A stretch of 64,000 bases of DNA. Source: Myxococcales bacterium. Lineage in GTDB: Bacteria > Myxococcota_A > Polyangia > Palsa-1104 > JAEUJZ01. The translations under genes and the position numbers were made by a program. The stretch is from positions 157,185-221,184 of the forward strand of contig JAEUJZ010000016.1 in the NCBI GenBank assembly GCA_016794505.1, in the 5' to 3' direction. A model generated the notes under the pieces. That model made no database searches, was not told where the DNA came from, and saw only the letters and a program-made list of their open reading frames with translations. Each line of letters starts with the position of its first letter. The first letter of the stretch is position 1. Positions 45,214 to 53,908 of this stretch are shown here, in pieces.

Positions 45214-46542
45214 CTAGCGCGAGAACCACCAGCCGTAGGCGAGCGCGACGCTCTGAATGACTGCGAAGCTGAGCAGGCCGACGGGTAGAAACTCCATGAA
45301 GCCGAAGTGCAGCGGGCGACCGTGGCTGTCACAGAGCTTGGCGCGCTCGGTCAGCGCCTGCGCCATCGGGCCCGAGGTCGCCGCGGTCAGAAACAGCGAG
45401 CTACCGGCGCAGACCGACAGCGCCAACCCGACGTAGACGACGTGCGGGGGCAAGTGACGAGCCAGCGCGTGCGCAACTTCCAGAAGTCCGGCCATGCTGG
45501 GCCCCGCCGAAAACAGGCCGGTCAGCAGCCCCGCAGCGATCAGGAAGACGGCAAGCTGACCCTGTGGTGACATGGGCAAGCGCACGAGGAGCTGCGACAG
45601 CGCAGCAAACAGCCCGCTGTGCCGCACGGCCGCCACCATCACAAACAGCGATAGCAGGAACAGCACCGCTTCGATGTCGACGCGCGTACGCAGCAGGTCT
45701 TCGCCATAGCGCAGGTTGATGAGCAGCGCGACTGCGACCCCCAGCCAGCACACAAGGTCGGCGCTGATGCCGCTCTGCGGTGGCAGCAGCGTCCAGAAAA
45801 GCAGCATGGCCATGAGAAGCAGCGCCGCGGGAATGAAACGTCGACGGTCGAGGCGGACGCCTCGATACATGCGCCCCATGATCGCCACCGACAGGCGCGA
45901 GGTCAGCGCGTCGCGTTCGACGCTGCGCTGCGGTCGCACAAATCCAATGACCAGCGCCAGAAGTCCCAGCAAGGAAAGGATGGTGGGCGGGGCCGCGTAC
46001 CGCAGGTAATCGACAAACGTCATGCGCCCGCTGCCCAAAAGCAGAATCGCCGGGAAGTCGCCGATGGGTGTGGCTGCGCCGCCCAGGTTGCAGGCGACCA
46101 AGAGCACACCCAGCAGCCACGACACATAGCGCTGTGGAAAGCCCATGAGCTTGAGCAGGATGTGCAAGATCGGCAGGACGAGCAGCAGCGCCGTGAGGTT
46201 GTTCACCAGCCCGCTGACCAGATACATCCCGACGGAAAAGTAGATCAGCAAGCGGCGAGGCTGCGCCTGGCTGAGTCGCGCGATGCGGACCGCGAGTAGA
46301 CCAAACAGGCGGGACGCGGCGAAGATCTCGGACAGTAGGCCCAAGCCAACCAGCAGGATGAGCACGTCCCAAGGGAGCTCGGCCATCAGCTGATGTGTCG
46401 TGCCGAGCCCCAGCAGCGTCACCAAAAGACACGACAGCGCGGCACCTGTGATCACGATCACCACGCGCAGGCTGGGGATGGCGGCCTGCGCGATCAGGGT
46501 CAGGACCAGCAGCGATGCCAGGGAAGCCTGCGCCACGCTCAT
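45214..46542 (-). CDS. NhaD/ArsB/SLC13-type ion transporter
   Basis: A 442-residue inner-membrane protein of the ion-transporter superfamily with eleven or more helices. Marks: LVNNLTALLLVLPILHILLK, ACNLGGAATPIGDFPAILLL (the conserved G-x-x-T-x-x-G-D/N site) and SAGPSMAGLLEVAHALA in the second half. The presence of GDFPAIL is closest to NhaD-type Na+/H+ antiporters, but anion transport is not excluded. Its start overlaps the stop of an unknown gene (ATGA), and GAGG lies six bases upstream. Last gene of a three-gene unit driven by a strong sigma-54 site. Confidence 0.85.
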   Translation of the reverse strand: MSVAQASLASLLVLTLIAQAAIPSLRVVIVITGAALSCLLVTLLGLGTTHQLMAELPWDVLILLVGLGLLSEIFAASRLFGLLAVRIARLSQAQPRRLLIYFSVGMYLVSGLVNNLTALLLVLPILHILLKLMGFPQRYVSWLLGVLLVACNLGGAATPIGDFPAILLLGSGRMTFVDYLRYAAPPTILSLLGLLALVIGFVRPQRSVERDALTSRLSVAIMGRMYRGVRLDRRRFIPAALLLMAMLLFWTLLPPQSGISADLVCWLGVAVALLINLRYGEDLLRTRVDIEAVLFLLSLFVMVAAVRHSGLFAALSQLLVRLPMSPQGQLAVFLIAAGLLTGLFSAGPSMAGLLEVAHALARHLPPHVVYVGLALSVCAGSSLFLTAATSGPMAQALTERAKLCDSHGRPLHFGFMEFLPVGLLSFAVIQSVALAYGWWFSR

Positions 46543-47177
46543 ACGATCCTCGCGAAGTCGTGCCGTGGCACTTCGACCAGCCAGCGCGGATAAACATACA
46601 TGGACCGTCGCAGGACATCCCAGCCGACAAACGATCGAAACTGCGCCCGCACGTCATCGCCGAACAGACGCAGCCAGGCCGGCGGAACGTGCACCGCGTG
46701 TTCCGTCGCGCCATAGACCATGCACAACAGGGCTGTCTGGCTGCCGGCCAGCCGCTGAAACGACACCAGATCGATGCTGCGCACCGCCGGGTCAAAGTTG
46801 GCAAGCATGCGCCCCCAGGTCAGATCGTCGACGTGGCCGCTGGACAGCAGATGAACTTCGCGGTCGCCAAGCTGCGGCAGCAGCGCATCCAGAAAGCGCG
46901 ACTCGAAGCCAACCACCACAAGCGTCCTTGCCCCCAGTAGGGCGTGGAGCACGGCTGCCGTTTCGACAACCGGCTGGCGTTCACCGTCGAGCCACGAAGC
47001 GCAGACAGCATCCAAGACCGGATAGGTGCGCCCCAGCGTGTCGCGCAGTGCCCGTACCTGCGCATCGCCGCCATCGGCAGCGACCTGTTCGGCAAACAGC
47101 CAGGCCGCCGAGCAGAAGCCAAGCTCCGTCGCGGCGACGGCAAAGGACTGCACAAGCGCCGACGATAGCTTGCTCAT
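46539..47177 (-). CDS. Unknown protein, middle gene of the NhaD-like unit
   Basis: A 212-residue soluble protein I cannot assign. The middle has a Rossmann-like pattern: ARTLVVVGFESRFLDALLPQ, then EVHLLSSGHVDDL and later TALLCMVYGATEHAV. No glycine-rich nucleotide loop is evident. The end is rich in aromatic residues (YVYPRWLVEVPRHDF). Both ends overlap neighbours by ATGA, so it is made in step with the permease and may be its cytoplasmic partner. Confidence 0.75.
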   Translation of the reverse strand: MSKLSSALVQSFAVAATELGFCSAAWLFAEQVAADGGDAQVRALRDTLGRTYPVLDAVCASWLDGERQPVVETAAVLHALLGARTLVVVGFESRFLDALLPQLGDREVHLLSSGHVDDLTWGRMLANFDPAVRSIDLVSFQRLAGSQTALLCMVYGATEHAVHVPPAWLRLFGDDVRAQFRSFVGWDVLRRSMYVYPRWLVEVPRHDFARIV

Positions 47178-47674
47178 GCTGCGCTCTCTCCCGCGCGCAA
47201 CAAGGCATCGATCAGCAGCAGCATGGCGGCATTGGCCAGCGAGTGCTGCGGTGGGCCATCGCTTAGGCAGTCGATCATCGCCACCCACGCACGTGATCCG
47301 CGCGGGGCCAGGCGTTCAAGCACCGCCGTCGGCACACCCAGCGGATACGCCGCCGGCTCACTTGCCGTATCCAGCGATGGTGGGATGCGCAGCCGAATCG
47401 GTGCGCTCACAGGGCTTTCAGATCGAGGCGGCGGACTCCCATTTTTTTTCAGCAGCAGGCCAAGCAAGCGCAGCAGCACATAGTTCGATCCACGGTGATG
47501 CGCAGGGCCAACATCCAGCAGGCAGCGAACGATCATCGCGCGCTCGCCGGCATCTGGCAGCCAAGGCGCAAGCAGCTCATCGATCGCCTGCGGCTCAATG
47601 AACGCTGCGATCTCCGACGCAGGCACGAGCGGCCCTGCCGCTGCTGGCTTCGTAGTGAACACGTCTTCGGCCAT
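47174..47674 (-). CDS. Unknown protein with internal duplication, first gene of the NhaD-like unit
   Basis: A 166-residue soluble protein with two copies of one helical motif: residues 29-78 (VRCLLDVGPAHHRGSNYVLL) and 116-162 (MIDCLSDGPPQHSLANAAML), each C-L-x-D-(V)-G-P-x-x-H-x-x-x-N followed by a Leu-rich helix. A Pro/Ser-rich linker joins them. No family recognised. A G-rich ribosome site abuts the ATG at 47674; a sigma-54 site lies about 30 bases upstream. Overlaps the next gene by ATGA. Confidence 0.7.
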   Translation of the reverse strand: MAEDVFTTKPAAAGPLVPASEIAAFIEPQAIDELLAPWLPDAGERAMIVRCLLDVGPAHHRGSNYVLLRLLGLLLKKNGSPPPRSESPVSAPIRLRIPPSLDTASEPAAYPLGVPTAVLERLAPRGSRAWVAMIDCLSDGPPQHSLANAAMLLLIDALLRAGESAA

Positions 47675-47704
47675 GCCTCCCCCTTCTTGAACGATGCAAA
47701 AGAA

Positions 47705-47720
47705 TGCAGGCAGCGTGCCA
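47705..47720 (-). promoter_or_regulatory. Sigma-54-type promoter of the NhaD-like unit
   Basis: TGGCACGctgcCTGCA: the -24 box is fully consensus and the -12 box has one mismatch, with GG-N10-GC spacing. Predicted start near 47694, 20 bases before the ATG. Confidence 0.7.
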
Positions 47721-47737
47721 CTCAAGGCACACGGGGC

Positions 47738-47753
47738 TGGCCTGTGTCTTGCT
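47738..47753 (+). promoter_or_regulatory. Sigma-54-type promoter of nhaA
   Basis: TGGCCTGtgtcTTGCT: fully consensus -12 box and exact spacing. Predicted start near 47764, 17 bases before the nhaA ATG. Its -24 end is only 17 bp from that of the divergent promoter, so one activator could serve both. Confidence 0.65.
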
Positions 47754-47780
47754 GCATTTCTGCCACTTGGATCACGACTC

Positions 47781-49202
47781 ATGGCTGATGTGCTGCCCCG
47801 CTCTGATTCCGCTCTCCGCCCCGCCCCCCCGGAAGCCTGGGAGCCACTTCTGCGCCTTGCCCGTCGGACGGCTCGCCCCTTAGAGCGCTTCCTGCAGATC
47901 GAAGCGGCAAGCGGCGTGTTGCTGCTGGTCGCGACCCTGATCGCGCTTCTATGGGCCAACTCTCCCTGGGCTGTGACATACCAGCGCCTGCTGGATACTT
48001 CGCTCGGACTGCGCATCGGCGGCTGGGGCTTTGAGCGATCGCTGTCGTGGTTCGTCAACGATGCCCTGATGGTGCTGTTCTTCTTCGTCGTCGGTATGGA
48101 GATCCGCCGCGAAGTCGATCACGGTGAGCTATCGCAGTGGAAGCGAGCCCTGCTGCCGCTGGCTGCGGCCTTTGGGGGCATGATCGTGCCGGCTCTGCTG
48201 TATCTGCTCATGGCGGGGGCCGCAGCGACGCGCTCAGGCTGGGGCGTGCCGATGGCTACCGATATTGCGTTCGCTATCGGAGTCCTGACGCTGCTCGGGC
48301 CACGGGTGCCGCCGGCGCTGCGTGTCTTGCTGTTGGCGCTGGCGGTGATCGATGACCTGGGAGCGATCCTGGTCATCGCGCTGTTCTACTCGTCAGATCT
48401 GGTGCTCTCGGGCTTCGCAGTCGCCGCCGCAGGAATCGCCGCGATCCTGCTCCTGCAACGCAGTGGGGTTCGTCACAAAGCCCTGTATGTCCCGCCGGCC
48501 GTCGTCGCCTGGGCGGGGATTTATGCGGCGGGTGTACACCCGACAATTGCGGGAGTGCTGGTTGGGCTTTTGACTCCTGTGCGGGCCTGGCTAGGCCCAG
48601 GCGGCTTTGTGCAGGATCTGCAGCAGCAGCTAGGCGAGCTTCTGGCTCAGCCCAGCCATTCGGTGTCGCCGTCGCAGCTCAGCGCGCACTTGCGCGCCAT
48701 TAACCGAGCGCGTCGGGAAGCGATGTCGCCCGCAGAGGCGCTGATCGAAGCGCTGCATCCCTGGGTCGCGTTCCTCATCATGCCCCTGTTTGCTCTCACC
48801 AATGCGGGCGTGCAGCTAGACAGCAATGCTCCGACTGGCCCTGCGCTGGCCGTGCTCAGCGGAAGTTCGATCGGTCTTTTGATCGGCAAGCCCCTGGGAA
48901 TTCTGCTCGCATGTCTTGTCGCGCTGCGGCTGCGCATGGCTGTGCTGCCGCGGGATCTGTCCGTCCGTCACCTGCTGGTCTTGGGCGTCGTCGGGGGCGT
49001 TGGCTTTACGATGTCGCTCTTCATCGCGCAGCTAGCGTTCACGGATCCCAAGCTGCTGGCTGCCGCGAAGCTGGGCATCCTGGGGGCCAGCCTGTGCGCG
49101 GGCACGCTGAGTCTGATCCTGGGGCGCCTGCTACTGCAGTCGCCGAGCGACCCGCATGGGGCGGCTAGCGCCGACGAGGCCGAGAGCTCAACGGAGCTGT
49201 GA
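47781..49202 (+). CDS. nhaA: Na+/H+ antiporter NhaA
   Basis: Inner-membrane antiporter that exports Na+ or Li+ for two protons at alkaline pH. The 473-residue protein has twelve helices; helix IV motif MATDIAFAIGVL and the essential Asp pair (Asp191-Asp192) in VIDDLGAILVIAL are present. It is longer than E. coli NhaA, with a loop near 280-320 rich in Gln and Ser and a charged C-terminal tail. The ATG at 47781 is favoured by the predicted transcription start at about 47764. Confidence 0.95.
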   Translation: MADVLPRSDSALRPAPPEAWEPLLRLARRTARPLERFLQIEAASGVLLLVATLIALLWANSPWAVTYQRLLDTSLGLRIGGWGFERSLSWFVNDALMVLFFFVVGMEIRREVDHGELSQWKRALLPLAAAFGGMIVPALLYLLMAGAAATRSGWGVPMATDIAFAIGVLTLLGPRVPPALRVLLLALAVIDDLGAILVIALFYSSDLVLSGFAVAAAGIAAILLLQRSGVRHKALYVPPAVVAWAGIYAAGVHPTIAGVLVGLLTPVRAWLGPGGFVQDLQQQLGELLAQPSHSVSPSQLSAHLRAINRARREAMSPAEALIEALHPWVAFLIMPLFALTNAGVQLDSNAPTGPALAVLSGSSIGLLIGKPLGILLACLVALRLRMAVLPRDLSVRHLLVLGVVGGVGFTMSLFIAQLAFTDPKLLAAAKLGILGASLCAGTLSLILGRLLLQSPSDPHGAASADEAESSTEL

Positions 49203-49309
49203 GCACTGAGTGCGATTCGGAAGGTGCGGGGTGGGCTGCCGTTCTGGTTCGCGTTCATACGCTTGACCGCGCAGCACTCGCGCGCTGCGGTGGAACAGAA
49301 ATTCCCCGA

Positions 49310-49325
49310 TGGCACCTGACTTGCT
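49310..49325 (+). promoter_or_regulatory. Sigma-54-type promoter of the NhaP-type antiporter gene
   Basis: TGGCACCtgacTTGCT: one mismatch in the -24 box, perfect -12 box, exact spacing. Predicted start near 49336, giving a leader of about 127 bases. The inverted repeat CGCAGC-N8-GCTGCG about 25 bp upstream could be an enhancer site. Confidence 0.7.
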
Positions 49326-49462
49326 TATGACCAAGATGCCAGCGGCTCCCTCGCAGCCCGCTTGAGCAATCCGGCTCTCCTTGGCTTGGGTGCGCAGACG
49401 AGCGGAGCCGCTGGTGTTGTCGCCGCGTGCCCGAACAACCGCAGTACACTCAAGCGATCTCC

Positions 49463-51013
49463 ATGCACTTTGAAGCGGTCTTCGTCACCCTGTTTGCTGT
49501 CGCTACGGCCGTGGCCTTGGCGGCACGCTGGCTGAAAGTTCCGTACACCGTCGCGCTGGTCGTCGCGGGACTTGTTCTGGGCACGGTCCGCGCCATCGGG
49601 CCGCCGCACCTGACCAAAGAGCTTCTGTACGCGATCTTTCTGCCCGGCCTGGTCTTCGAGGCAGCGTTTCATCTCGACTTCCAGAAGTTCTGGCAGAACA
49701 AGCTCGCGATTCATGCGCTGGCCGTGCCGGGTGTCGCGGCCGCCATCGGCTTGACCGCGCTGCTGCTGCAGCCAGTGGCCAATGCCCTGCACTTCGTCGA
49801 TGGCTTCACGTTCTCGCACGCGCTGGTGTTTGCGGCGCTGATCGCCGCCACCGATCCGATCGCGGTGGTCGCGCTGTTCAAGAGCCTCGGCGCTCCCAAG
49901 CGCCTCGCCGTCCTGGTCGAAGGCGAGAGCCTGCTCAACGATGGCACCGCGGTGGTGTTCTTCACGCTGATCTTGGGGGCGGTCACGGGGGGAACGTCCT
50001 CGCTAAGTGGGGCCGTCCTCGACTTCGTGCGCGTCGTCGGTCTGGGCACGCTGGTCGGCGTGACGATTGGCTACCTGGCGTCCAAGCTCACGCAGCGCGT
50101 CGACGACCCCATGATCGAAATCACGCTGACGACCATTGCCGCCTACGGCAGCTTCATTCTGGCCGAGCACTTTCACCTGTCGGGCGTGATCGCGACCGTT
50201 GCCGCCGGCATGCTCTGTGGCAACTATGGCGCGCGAACGGGGATGAGCCCGTCGACGCGCATAGCCGTCGAGTCGTTCTGGGAATACGTCGCGTTCGCGC
50301 TCAACTCGATCGTGTTTCTGCTGATCGGTTTCGAGGTGCATCTAAGCAACCTCGTGCGCTCGTGGCAGCCGATCCTGGTCGCCTACCTGGCAGTGACGAT
50401 TGGACGTGCCGCGCTGATCTATCTGGCGACGCCGCTTCTGCGTCGCACGCGCGAGAGCATTCCATGGGCCTGGAGCGCGGTGCTGACCTGGGGCGGCCTG
50501 CGCGGCGGCTTGTCGATGGTGCTGGCCCTGGCCCTGCCGCGCGACTTTCCGCATCGCGAGCTTCTGGTGACGATGACCTTTGGCGTGGTCATCCTGTCGA
50601 TTCTGTTGCAAGGGCTCAGCATGGGGCCACTCCTGCGAAAGCTCGGGCTCACGGGGCTCGTCGCGGATCGCAGAGACTACGAGCGCGAGCGCGGTGTCCT
50701 GCGCGCCAAGACCGCGGCGCTGTCCGCCCTTGATCAGCTACAGAAAGATGGTGCCGTGCATGCGGAGTCTGTTGCGCAGGTGCGAGCGGAGTATGGCCAA
50801 GCCATCGCCGAAGCCGAGCAGCGCATCAAGGACATGCATCTCAAGGCCGAGGAGCTACGCGGTGAGGAGCAGCAGGCTGCACGAAGGCACATGCTGGTGG
50901 TCGAAAAAGACGCGATCCTGGCCGCCTTCCGCAAAGGGACGCTAAGCCAAGAGGTCTTCGACGAGCTTCTCGCCGATGTGGATGCGCGCTTGCTGAACCT
51001 CGACTCGCACTAG
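49463..51013 (+). CDS. CPA1-family Na+/H+ antiporter (NhaP type)
   Basis: A 516-residue protein: a twelve-helix membrane domain (to about 415) and a charged helical C-terminal domain (about 420-516). The ion site is in AATDPIAVVALFKSLG and the conserved GESLLNDGTAVVFFTLI follows; TWGGLRGGLSMVLAL matches the family arginine motif. The soluble tail is probably a pH or ligand sensor. A GTG at 49427 is possible, but the family N-terminus fits the ATG at 49463. Confidence 0.93.
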   Translation: MHFEAVFVTLFAVATAVALAARWLKVPYTVALVVAGLVLGTVRAIGPPHLTKELLYAIFLPGLVFEAAFHLDFQKFWQNKLAIHALAVPGVAAAIGLTALLLQPVANALHFVDGFTFSHALVFAALIAATDPIAVVALFKSLGAPKRLAVLVEGESLLNDGTAVVFFTLILGAVTGGTSSLSGAVLDFVRVVGLGTLVGVTIGYLASKLTQRVDDPMIEITLTTIAAYGSFILAEHFHLSGVIATVAAGMLCGNYGARTGMSPSTRIAVESFWEYVAFALNSIVFLLIGFEVHLSNLVRSWQPILVAYLAVTIGRAALIYLATPLLRRTRESIPWAWSAVLTWGGLRGGLSMVLALALPRDFPHRELLVTMTFGVVILSILLQGLSMGPLLRKLGLTGLVADRRDYERERGVLRAKTAALSALDQLQKDGAVHAESVAQVRAEYGQAIAEAEQRIKDMHLKAEELRGEEQQAARRHMLVVEKDAILAAFRKGTLSQEVFDELLADVDARLLNLDSH

Positions 51014-51031
51014 TTCGCGCGTCGCGCGATG

Positions 51032-51047
51032 TGGCATCCCGGCTGCA
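51032..51047 (+). promoter_or_regulatory. Sigma-54-type promoter of the small Lys/Ala-rich protein gene
   Basis: TGGCATCccggCTGCA with GG-N10-GC spacing. Predicted start near 51058, 43 bases before the ATG. It lies after the antiporter stop, giving the small gene its own promoter. Confidence 0.6.
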
Positions 51048-51100
51048 AGACAGCGGTTCGCGTCCATCGTGGACGAGTCAAACACCCCAAGGAGAGTCCC

Positions 51101-51277
51101 ATGAAGAAGCTAGTGATGAGCCTGGCCGCCTTGTTCGCGCTTTCGATTGCAGTGCCAGCGTTCGCAGAGGACAAGCCTGCAGACGAAGCCAAGAAGGAAG
51201 ACAAAGAGGCCAAGAAGGCCGCGAAGAAAGCCAAGAAGGCCGGTAAGAAAGCTGCGAAGAAGGCTGACAAGGAATAG
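51101..51277 (+). CDS. Small secreted Lys/Ala-rich protein
   Basis: A 58-residue protein with an excellent ribosome site (AAGGAGA) and a clear signal peptide (MKKLVMSLAALFALSIAVPA, cut after AFA). The mature 36 residues are nearly all Lys, Ala, Glu and Asp, with repeats of KKAAKKA and KKAGKKA like those of histone H1 tails. It would be a highly cationic periplasmic peptide. Function unknown; it may bind the envelope or act as a counter-ion. It has its own sigma-54-type promoter. Confidence 0.85.
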   Translation: MKKLVMSLAALFALSIAVPAFAEDKPADEAKKEDKEAKKAAKKAKKAGKKAAKKADKE

Positions 51278-51278
51278 T

Positions 51279-51318
51279 GGCTCGGCGCCGAGCCAGCTTG
51301 GCTGGGGCGTTTTGCCAA
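51279..51318 (+). terminator. Possible terminator between convergent genes
   Basis: A perfect 16-bp palindrome, GGCTCGGCGCCGAGCC (51280-51295 within one base), is followed by CCAGC-TTG-GCTGG and then GTTTTG. Either hairpin could end transcription of the small gene, which converges with the response regulator gene, but the T-run is short. Confidence 0.3.
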
Positions 51319-51338
51319 TTCGTAGCAAATTGTCACAG

Positions 51339-52700
51339 TCAGAAGGTGACGCCGTAGCGCTCTAGCTTGCGGTACAGCGTGCGGCGGTCGAAGCCCAGGA
51401 TCTGTGCAGCAAGCGTCTTGTTGCCGCCCACCACATCGAGCACGCGCAGGATGTAGCGGCGCTCGATCTCGTCCATCGACACCAGCTCGCTTGGATGATC
51501 GCTGGCGACTAGGATCGGTGACGGGCGATGATCGCGGACTCGTTCGGGCAGATCGTCGACGCCGATCTGGTCGTAGGCGGTCAGAGCCACCGCGCGCTCG
51601 ATGCAGTTTTGTAGTTCGCGGACATTGCCCGGCCAGGCGTAGGCAAGCAGCCGCTCCGCCGCTTGTGTGCTGATTCGCTCGACGCGCTTGCTCTGTCGCG
51701 CGGCTGCCTGATTCAAGAAGTGCTGGGCCAGCAGCAGCACATCGTTGCCGCGGGCTCGCAGGGGTGGCAAGCGCAGCTGGACAACATTCAGACGATAGAA
51801 CAGGTCCCCACGAAACAGCTTCTCGCCAACGGCTCGTTCTAGATCCTGATTCGTTGCGGCGAGCACGCGCACGTCGACATCGACCTCGGTGTCGCTGCCC
51901 ACCGGACGGATTTTGCGCTCTTGCAGCGCTCGCAAAAGCCGTGGCTGCAGAGACAGCGGAAGGTCGCCGATTTCGTCGAGAAACAGCGTCCCGCCGTGCG
52001 CCTGCTGGAACAGACCACGACGCGGAGTGCGGGCGTCGGTGAAGGCGCCGCGGGTATGCCCAAACAGCTCGCTCTCTAGCAGGGCTTCCGGCAAAGACGA
52101 GCAGTTCACCGCCACGAAAGGTTGGTCCCTGCGTGGACTACGTGCGTGCAACGAACGAGCGACGAGCTCCTTGCCAGTGCCGCTCTCTCCCAGAATCAGA
52201 ATCGAGATATCTGCCTCGGCAATACGGGTCAGCAGGTCGAAGACCTGGCGCATCTCTTGGCTCTCGCCGATGAGCAGGTCATTGCTCTTCGTAATCGCGA
52301 CGGCCTGGCGCAGCAGCTTGACCTCTTCGCGCAGCGCTCGATGCTGGATCGCGCGCTGCAGCACGATCGCCAGGGCATCGACTTCAAGCGGCTTGGTCAC
52401 AAAGTCATACGCGCCGGCCCGCATCGCTTCGATCGCTGACGTCATGCTACCGAATGCGGTGATGACGATGACCGGCAGATCGGGACGATTGCCGACGACC
52501 TGCCGCGTCAGCTCGATGCCGTTTTTCCCCGGCATGTTGAGATCGGTCACCACCGCCTCCACCGAGCCTTGCTGCAGCAAATCGAGGACCTTGCGTGGGT
52601 CGGTAGTGGGACGCACGTCAAAGCCGCGCTTGCCCAAGCCCAGCTCCAATAGCTCGCACATGGCGCGGTCGTCATCGACCACCACGACCTGGGGTCTCAT
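51339..52700 (-). CDS. NtrC-family sigma-54-dependent response regulator
   Basis: A 453-residue activator with receiver, AAA+ and Fis-type domains. The receiver has the phospho-acceptor Asp53 (VVTDLNMPGKNG); the AAA+ domain has Walker A GESGTGKELVARSLH, the sigma-54-contacting loop GAFTDA, Walker B GTLFLDEIGDLPL and arginine-finger region; the C-terminus has a Fis helix-turn-helix (LAAQILGFDRRTLYRKLERY). All parts needed to open sigma-54 promoters are intact. Encoded with its kinase (ATGA overlap). It is the only sigma-54 activator in the window and the natural driver of the promoters listed here. Confidence 0.95.
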   Translation of the reverse strand: MRPQVVVVDDDRAMCELLELGLGKRGFDVRPTTDPRKVLDLLQQGSVEAVVTDLNMPGKNGIELTRQVVGNRPDLPVIVITAFGSMTSAIEAMRAGAYDFVTKPLEVDALAIVLQRAIQHRALREEVKLLRQAVAITKSNDLLIGESQEMRQVFDLLTRIAEADISILILGESGTGKELVARSLHARSPRRDQPFVAVNCSSLPEALLESELFGHTRGAFTDARTPRRGLFQQAHGGTLFLDEIGDLPLSLQPRLLRALQERKIRPVGSDTEVDVDVRVLAATNQDLERAVGEKLFRGDLFYRLNVVQLRLPPLRARGNDVLLLAQHFLNQAAARQSKRVERISTQAAERLLAYAWPGNVRELQNCIERAVALTAYDQIGVDDLPERVRDHRPSPILVASDHPSELVSMDEIERRYILRVLDVVGGNKTLAAQILGFDRRTLYRKLERYGVTF

Positions 52701-53770
52701 GTGCGCTCCGCCGTGTGGGATCGCTGCGCGCGCGGCAGTCGCAGCGTGAAACTGCTGCCGCGTCCGACTTCGCTTGTGACTTCAATGGTGCCGCCGTGGT
52801 CTTTCACGATGCCCTCTGTGATCGAGAGTCCGAGTCCTGTGCCGTGGCCAGCACCTTGGGTCGTAAAGAACGGCTCGAAGATGCGCCCGAGGTCTTCTTT
52901 CGCAATTCCCATGCCTGTGTCTGACACCGATACGATCAAGTCTTCATCCGCCGCACCCGCGATGCGGACGGAGACTTCTCCGCCTTCGGGCATGGCCTGC
53001 ACGGCATTCATGACCAAGTTGCTGATCGCCTGCTGGATGTGGTTGTAGTCCACCGCGGCCACGCCGTCTCCTTCGATGGGAAGCAGCTTCAGCTCCACGG
53101 CTCGTTTGCTCGCGAGGGGCCGCAGAAGATCCAGCACGCGGCCACACAGATCATGCAGATCCACGCGGCCAACGTCTGGGCCGCGGCGGCGCGCAAAGTC
53201 GAGGAGCTGGCGGATGATGCGCGTCATGCGTTCGGTCTGTTCCAAGATGCTGCGCACGTGCGCGCTGCGCTCTTCCATCGAGAGCTCGGCTTCGGCCATC
53301 AGCCGCGCTCTACCGTCGATGACGTTGAGCGGCGTGCCCAGCTCATGCGCAAGGCCCGATGCGATCTGCCCCACCAGCGCCAGGCGGTCGCGATGCCGCA
53401 GCTGATCCACCGTGGCGACATGGGCCGATGTTCGTTCGGTCAGCAGGTGATCCAGACGGTCGCGGTCGCGACGCAGCCAGGCCACCACATGCCCCAGCGC
53501 ACCCAGCGCGGTGATGCGCGTGAAGGCATTCCACAGCGTGATCAGCGACACCTCTTGCCCACCCCAGGAAAAGTCTGCTGAGAACTGCGCCAGAGACACC
53601 GCCGCCGTCAGCACCCAGGCCGCGCGAACGCCCAGCAGCCAGCCGCCAAGCGCCACCGGGGCCAGGTAGAACAAGCTGAACGACAGCCTGGGCCCCGTGA
53701 CGTAGTCGAGAACCCCAAGCGCAAGCGTCGATGCGATGAGAGCAAAAAGGAGGAAGCGAGGATGGCGCAT
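52697..53770 (-). CDS. Membrane histidine kinase
   Basis: A 357-residue sensor kinase, partner of the regulator it overlaps (ATGA). Three to five membrane helices occupy residues 1-100 with very short loops, so the signal is probably sensed within the membrane. The HisKA H-box has His142 in ASGLAHELGTPLNVI; the ATPase domain has the N box NLVMNAVQAMPEGG, VSDTGMGIAKEDL (G1), FEPFFTT and GTGLGLSITEGI (G2). No PAS or HAMP domain. Confidence 0.93.
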   Translation of the reverse strand: MRHPRFLLFALIASTLALGVLDYVTGPRLSFSLFYLAPVALGGWLLGVRAAWVLTAAVSLAQFSADFSWGGQEVSLITLWNAFTRITALGALGHVVAWLRRDRDRLDHLLTERTSAHVATVDQLRHRDRLALVGQIASGLAHELGTPLNVIDGRARLMAEAELSMEERSAHVRSILEQTERMTRIIRQLLDFARRRGPDVGRVDLHDLCGRVLDLLRPLASKRAVELKLLPIEGDGVAAVDYNHIQQAISNLVMNAVQAMPEGGEVSVRIAGAADEDLIVSVSDTGMGIAKEDLGRIFEPFFTTQGAGHGTGLGLSITEGIVKDHGGTIEVTSEVGRGSSFTLRLPRAQRSHTAERT

Positions 53771-53908
53771 GCCAGATGCACAATACTTCAGCCGCAGGCT
53801 GAGGGCGGCGGCGAGATTACTTGGAGGGAACGACTTCGCGAATCTCTGCGCTCCGATGGCGGCGTTGGCGAACTGCAGCGACGGGAATCGACTTGGTCCG
53901 CTGCTTCA

